Source: Xanthomonas cissicola (GTDB lineage Bacteria > Pseudomonadota > Gammaproteobacteria > Xanthomonadales > Xanthomonadaceae). Taken from it: a DNA stretch of 50,622 nucleotides. The position numbers were made by a program, and so were the translations under genes. The stretch's first letter is position 1. Every line of letters begins with the position of its first letter. This document shows positions 47,889 through 50,622 of this stretch, one piece after another. The notes beneath the pieces are model-generated. The model made no database searches. It had not been told where the DNA came from and saw nothing but the letters and a program-made list of their open reading frames with translations. Location of the stretch: assembly GCF_008801575.1 (NCBI RefSeq), contig NZ_VZPL01000032.1:1-50622 (forward strand). The letters run 5' to 3'.

Positions 47889-50075
47889 ATGAATCGTCCT
47901 ACCGTAATGCGTCTCCTTCCCATTGCGCTGCGCCCGCGCGCGCTGTCGCATGCGGTGTTTGCCGCGCTGTGCACCCTGTCGGCAGGGCAGGCGTTGGCCG
48001 AAACGCCGGCCGGCGACGCGGAGGTCACCACCCTGGATCGGCTCAATGTGCAGGGCGAGCAGGTCAAGGGCTACACGGTGGAAAAGACCACCGCCGGCAC
48101 TCGGATGAACCTGTCGCTGCGCGAGATTCCGCAGTCGGTCACGGTGGTCACACGCGATCGCATGGACGACCAGAACCTGCAGAGCATCACCGATGTGCTC
48201 AACAACGTTACCGGCATTTCGGTTGCGCAGAGCGATAGCGAGCGGCTTGAGTTCTATGCGCGCGGGTTCTACATCGACAACTACCAGTTCGACGGCATTC
48301 CGGCCTACATGGAGCAGGCCTGGAGCTACGGCGATTCGGCGCTGGACGTGGCGCTGTACGACCGCGTGGAAGTGGTGCGCGGCGCGACCGGCCTGTTGAC
48401 CGGTTCGGGTAATCCGTCGGCCTCGATCAACCTGGTGCGCAAGCATGCGGTCAGCCGCGATTTCACCGGCACCGTATCGGTAGGCGGCGGCGACTTCAAC
48501 AAGACCCGCAGCGTGGCCGACGTCACGGTGCCGTTGAGCCCTGAAGGTACCGTGCGCGCGCGTGTGGTGGGCGTATACCAGGACGGGGAATCGGACATGG
48601 ACCGCTACAGCCTGCGCAAGAAGATCGGCTCGGCGATCATCGATGCCGACCTCACCGACAGCACGTTGCTGAGCGTGGGCTACGAATACCAGAAGAAGGA
48701 ATCGGATGATGTCACCTGGGGTGGCTTCCCGCTGTTCTACAGCGACGGCACGCGTACCGACTACAAGCGTTCGTTCAATCCGGCGGCCGACTGGACGTTC
48801 TGGGACACGCGTCTGCAGCGCACCTTCGCCAGCCTGCAGCAGAGCTTCGACAACGGTTGGACCCTCAAGGCCAATGTGAGCCACGAAAAGACCGAAGCGG
48901 CGAATCATCTGTTTTATCCGTACTACACCATTTTCGGATTCGATCGCAATACCGGTGCCGGCGTGGTGCCGTATTCGGGCAACTACCAGACCGAGCGCAA
49001 GGCCGATGGCGCCGACGTCTATGCGGAGGGCCCGTTCCAGCTGTTCGGTCGCGAACATCAGTTGGTCGCCGGCGCCAGCTACAACCGACGCGAGTACGTC
49101 AACAACGGCACCTACGATTTCCCCGCGCCGCTGGACAGCTACCTCGGCTGGAACGGCGCGTATCCGGAGCCCAATTGGAGCCCGCGCACGGTACAGAGCG
49201 AAGGCACCATCACGCAGAAAGCCGCCTATGTGGCTGCGCGTTTCTCGCTGGCCGAGCCGCTGACCCTGCTGGTGGGGGCCCGCTATACCGACTGGCAGAT
49301 CGATGGCCGCAACTTTGATTTCACCACCCAGCAGCTGCTGCCGTTCGCCGACACCCAGACCGAAGTCACTCCGTACGCCGGACTGGTGTACGACATCGAC
49401 GATGTGTGGTCGACCTACGTCAGCTACACCGAGATCTTCAACCCGCAGACCTTGCGCGATGCCAACGGCGGCTACCTGGATCCGCTGAGCGGCAAGGGCT
49501 ACGAAGCCGGCGTCAAGGCAGCGTGGTTCGACGATCAGCTCAACGCTTCGCTTGCGTTGTTCCGTATCGAGCAGGACAACCTCGGGGTGGCGACCGGCGG
49601 CTTCGTTCCGGGCAGCAGCGAATCGGCGTACGAAGCGGCCAACGGCGTCGTCAGCGAAGGCTTCGATTTCGAGCTGTCCGGCCGCCTCACCCAGGGCTGG
49701 AATGCCACCTTCGGCGCTTCCCACTACACTGCGCGTGACGACAGCGGCACCTCGATCAATACGCACCTGCCACGCACCACCATCAAGTTGTTCAGCAGCT
49801 ACACCCCGCAGGGCGCATGGAGCGATCTGACCGTAGGCGGTGGCGTCAACTGGCAGAACCGTTCGTACTACGTGGACCCGGTGTACGGCAACTTCCAGCA
49901 GAGTGCCTACGCCCTGGTCAGCGCGTTCGCGCGCTATCGCCTGTCGCCGCAGTTCTCGGTGCAGCTCAACGTGGACAACTTGCTCGACAAGCGCTATTAC
50001 GCGCAGTTCAACGGCGGTTATGGCGCATGGGGCGCATCGCGTAACGGCATGCTGACTTTCAATTACACGTTCTGA
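47889..50075 (+). CDS. TonB-dependent siderophore receptor
   Basis: 728 residues. An outer-membrane beta-barrel that imports ferric siderophores with energy from TonB-ExbBD. A signal peptide ends near QALA-E (residue 38). The plug domain starts with SLREIPQSVTVVTRDRMDDQNL and contains DRVEVVRGATGLLTGSGNPSASINLVRK, the FhuE/FpvA-like pattern. The barrel ends in the family LDKRYYAQF...LTFNYTF with a terminal Phe. The ligand cannot be told. The start ATG 47889 gives MNRPTVMRLLPIAL; an earlier frame is not needed. A Fur-like box lies upstream, a terminator downstream. Confidence 0.94.
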   Translation: MNRPTVMRLLPIALRPRALSHAVFAALCTLSAGQALAETPAGDAEVTTLDRLNVQGEQVKGYTVEKTTAGTRMNLSLREIPQSVTVVTRDRMDDQNLQSITDVLNNVTGISVAQSDSERLEFYARGFYIDNYQFDGIPAYMEQAWSYGDSALDVALYDRVEVVRGATGLLTGSGNPSASINLVRKHAVSRDFTGTVSVGGGDFNKTRSVADVTVPLSPEGTVRARVVGVYQDGESDMDRYSLRKKIGSAIIDADLTDSTLLSVGYEYQKKESDDVTWGGFPLFYSDGTRTDYKRSFNPAADWTFWDTRLQRTFASLQQSFDNGWTLKANVSHEKTEAANHLFYPYYTIFGFDRNTGAGVVPYSGNYQTERKADGADVYAEGPFQLFGREHQLVAGASYNRREYVNNGTYDFPAPLDSYLGWNGAYPEPNWSPRTVQSEGTITQKAAYVAARFSLAEPLTLLVGARYTDWQIDGRNFDFTTQQLLPFADTQTEVTPYAGLVYDIDDVWSTYVSYTEIFNPQTLRDANGGYLDPLSGKGYEAGVKAAWFDDQLNASLALFRIEQDNLGVATGGFVPGSSESAYEAANGVVSEGFDFELSGRLTQGWNATFGASHYTARDDSGTSINTHLPRTTIKLFSSYTPQGAWSDLTVGGGVNWQNRSYYVDPVYGNFQQSAYALVSAFARYRLSPQFSVQLNVDNLLDKRYYAQFNGGYGAWGASRNGMLTFNYTF

Positions 50076-50554
50076 TCACAGGCGGCGCCGGGCACGATCT
50101 CAGTGCCCGGATCGTTGCCGTCAAACCGCACAGGCACCTTGCGAAAGGTGCCTGTGTTTTTTGTAGCGGCTGGATTTCTGGCAACTTGCAAGTTTGGTCC
50201 GGTTGTCTGACTAAGAGGGTTACGCGCTGGTGATCCTCGATCAATACACTGCACCGTTCACGGTTTGTCCGGCGATGCCGCCCGCTTGGTGGACACGCTG
50301 CCGATGCGCGGCACTGGTTGGATCTATGTGCAGGGGATCAGGGAGCTTTGGCGGACTGTGGGTATTGTAGATGTATCTTCAAGAAATCAGTATTGCCATG
50401 CCAGAAAGTAAAGGGAGATACGCCTGGAAATTCTGGATGGGTACCTGATGTCATGCGTCTCGAAGGAGGGCTTTGCACTCTTGTACCGACGTCCACCCAA
50501 TTTTGAGTAGCGCCTCAGTTTGGAGTCCAATTCCCTACCCCGAGGAGATTGGAC
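50076..50554. other. 479-base interval between receptor gene and IS element
   Basis: It holds a terminator (50131-50162) and an unassigned sequence from about 50180 to 50480. A frame from roughly 50240 to 50410 is open, but has no good start and no family likeness. The IS3 element starts somewhere after 50482. Confidence 0.5.
50131..50162 (+). terminator. Rho-independent terminator behind the TonB receptor
   Basis: A 10-bp perfect stem, CAGGCACCTT with AAGGTGCCTG, around GCGA, followed by TGTTTTTT. Confidence 0.9.
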
Positions 50555-50622
50555 GTGAAGAAACGTTTTACTGACGAGCAGGTCATCGGCTTTCTGCGCG
50601 AAGCCGAAAGCGGCGTGGCGAT
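50482..50622 (+). mobile_element. Left end of an IS3-family insertion sequence, cut by the window edge
   Basis: The transposase start at 50555 and the leader before it fit the left end of an IS3-family element. The terminal repeat is not identified with certainty: it could begin at TGTACCG (50482) or TGAGTAGCG (50504). The remaining element is outside the window. Confidence 0.6.
50555..50622 (+). CDS. IS3-family transposase OrfA, N-terminal fragment
   Basis: 22 complete codons and a partial one. The start GTG is preceded by GAGGAG eight bases upstream. The residues KKRFTDEQVIGFLREAESGVA are the typical opening of OrfA of IS3 elements of the IS407 group, where a helix-turn-helix domain follows. 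The frame runs off the window. Confidence 0.85.
   Translation, partial: MKKRFTDEQVIGFLREAESGVA

Noticed and set aside
47787..49766. 659-residue open frame opposite the TonB receptor
   Set aside because: Shadow frame; the plus strand carries plug and barrel motifs.
50240..50410. Open frame before the IS3 element
   Set aside because: No plausible start, no resemblance to any family; at most a remnant.

Overview
The window looks like a chromosomal segment of a gamma-proteobacterium of the Xanthomonas group. This rests on high GC with strong third-position G/C bias, the pilMNOPQ cluster divergent from mrcA, an XVIPCD-type domain (a signature of Xanthomonadaceae type IV secretion effectors), and GGGAAT-type intergenic repeats. 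I could not run a search, so the species is left open. It is mostly housekeeping sequence. Insertion-sequence DNA is cut by both window edges: an IS5-type 3' end at 1-125 and the 5' start of an IS3-type element after about 50482.

Layout. (1) 164-4751, minus strand: zapB-like gene, zapA, 6S RNA, fau, EVE-domain gene, rpiA, DUF192 lipoprotein gene and a SirB1/TPR gene. The 6S RNA (3955-4139) sits in its classical place between zapA and fau. (2) 4987-6866, plus strand: ygfB-like gene and pepP. (3) 7027-11867, minus strand: an orphan XVIPCD protein, pepQ, and a coupled PilZ/DUF1631 pair. (4) 12172-15055, minus strand: rph, VOC gene, rdgB, hemW. (5) 15165-25147, plus strand: yicC, gmk, rpoZ, spoT, ridA, recG, a nucleoside hydrolase gene, rpmE2 and gltA. 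(6) 25409-28828, minus strand: an unrecognised conserved gene and mrcA. (7) 29041-34832, plus strand: pilMNOPQ followed by a low-GC gene for a secreted protein of six two-cysteine repeats. (8) 34986-42003, plus strand: a tightly overlapped MoxR/Bat (von Willebrand A) operon. (9) 42004-42886: a long non-coding stretch with an inverted pair of hairpin repeats. (10) 42887-50075: a DAACS symporter gene, tkt, a secreted alpha/beta hydrolase gene (minus strand), and a TonB-dependent receptor gene preceded by a Fur-box-like site.

How the genes work together. Blocks 1 and 4 hold division-ring assembly, one-carbon metabolism, pentose phosphate metabolism, tRNA 3'-end maturation and nucleotide-pool cleaning. 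Block 5 joins RNA polymerase omega and GMP kinase with the (p)ppGpp enzyme SpoT. Block 7 encodes the alignment complex and secretin of the type IV pilus, next to the cell-wall synthase PBP1A. Block 8 is an envelope AAA+/VWA system. 

The most unusual items are the six-repeat cysteine protein behind pilQ, with the base-composition shift that begins inside pilQ; the orphan XVIPCD protein; two families of intergenic repeats; and the atypical sodium-site motif of the DAACS transporter. I did not see a complete novel defence or mobile system. Most boundaries come from start/stop codons, overlaps and ribosome-binding sites; protein names come from family motifs recognised by eye.
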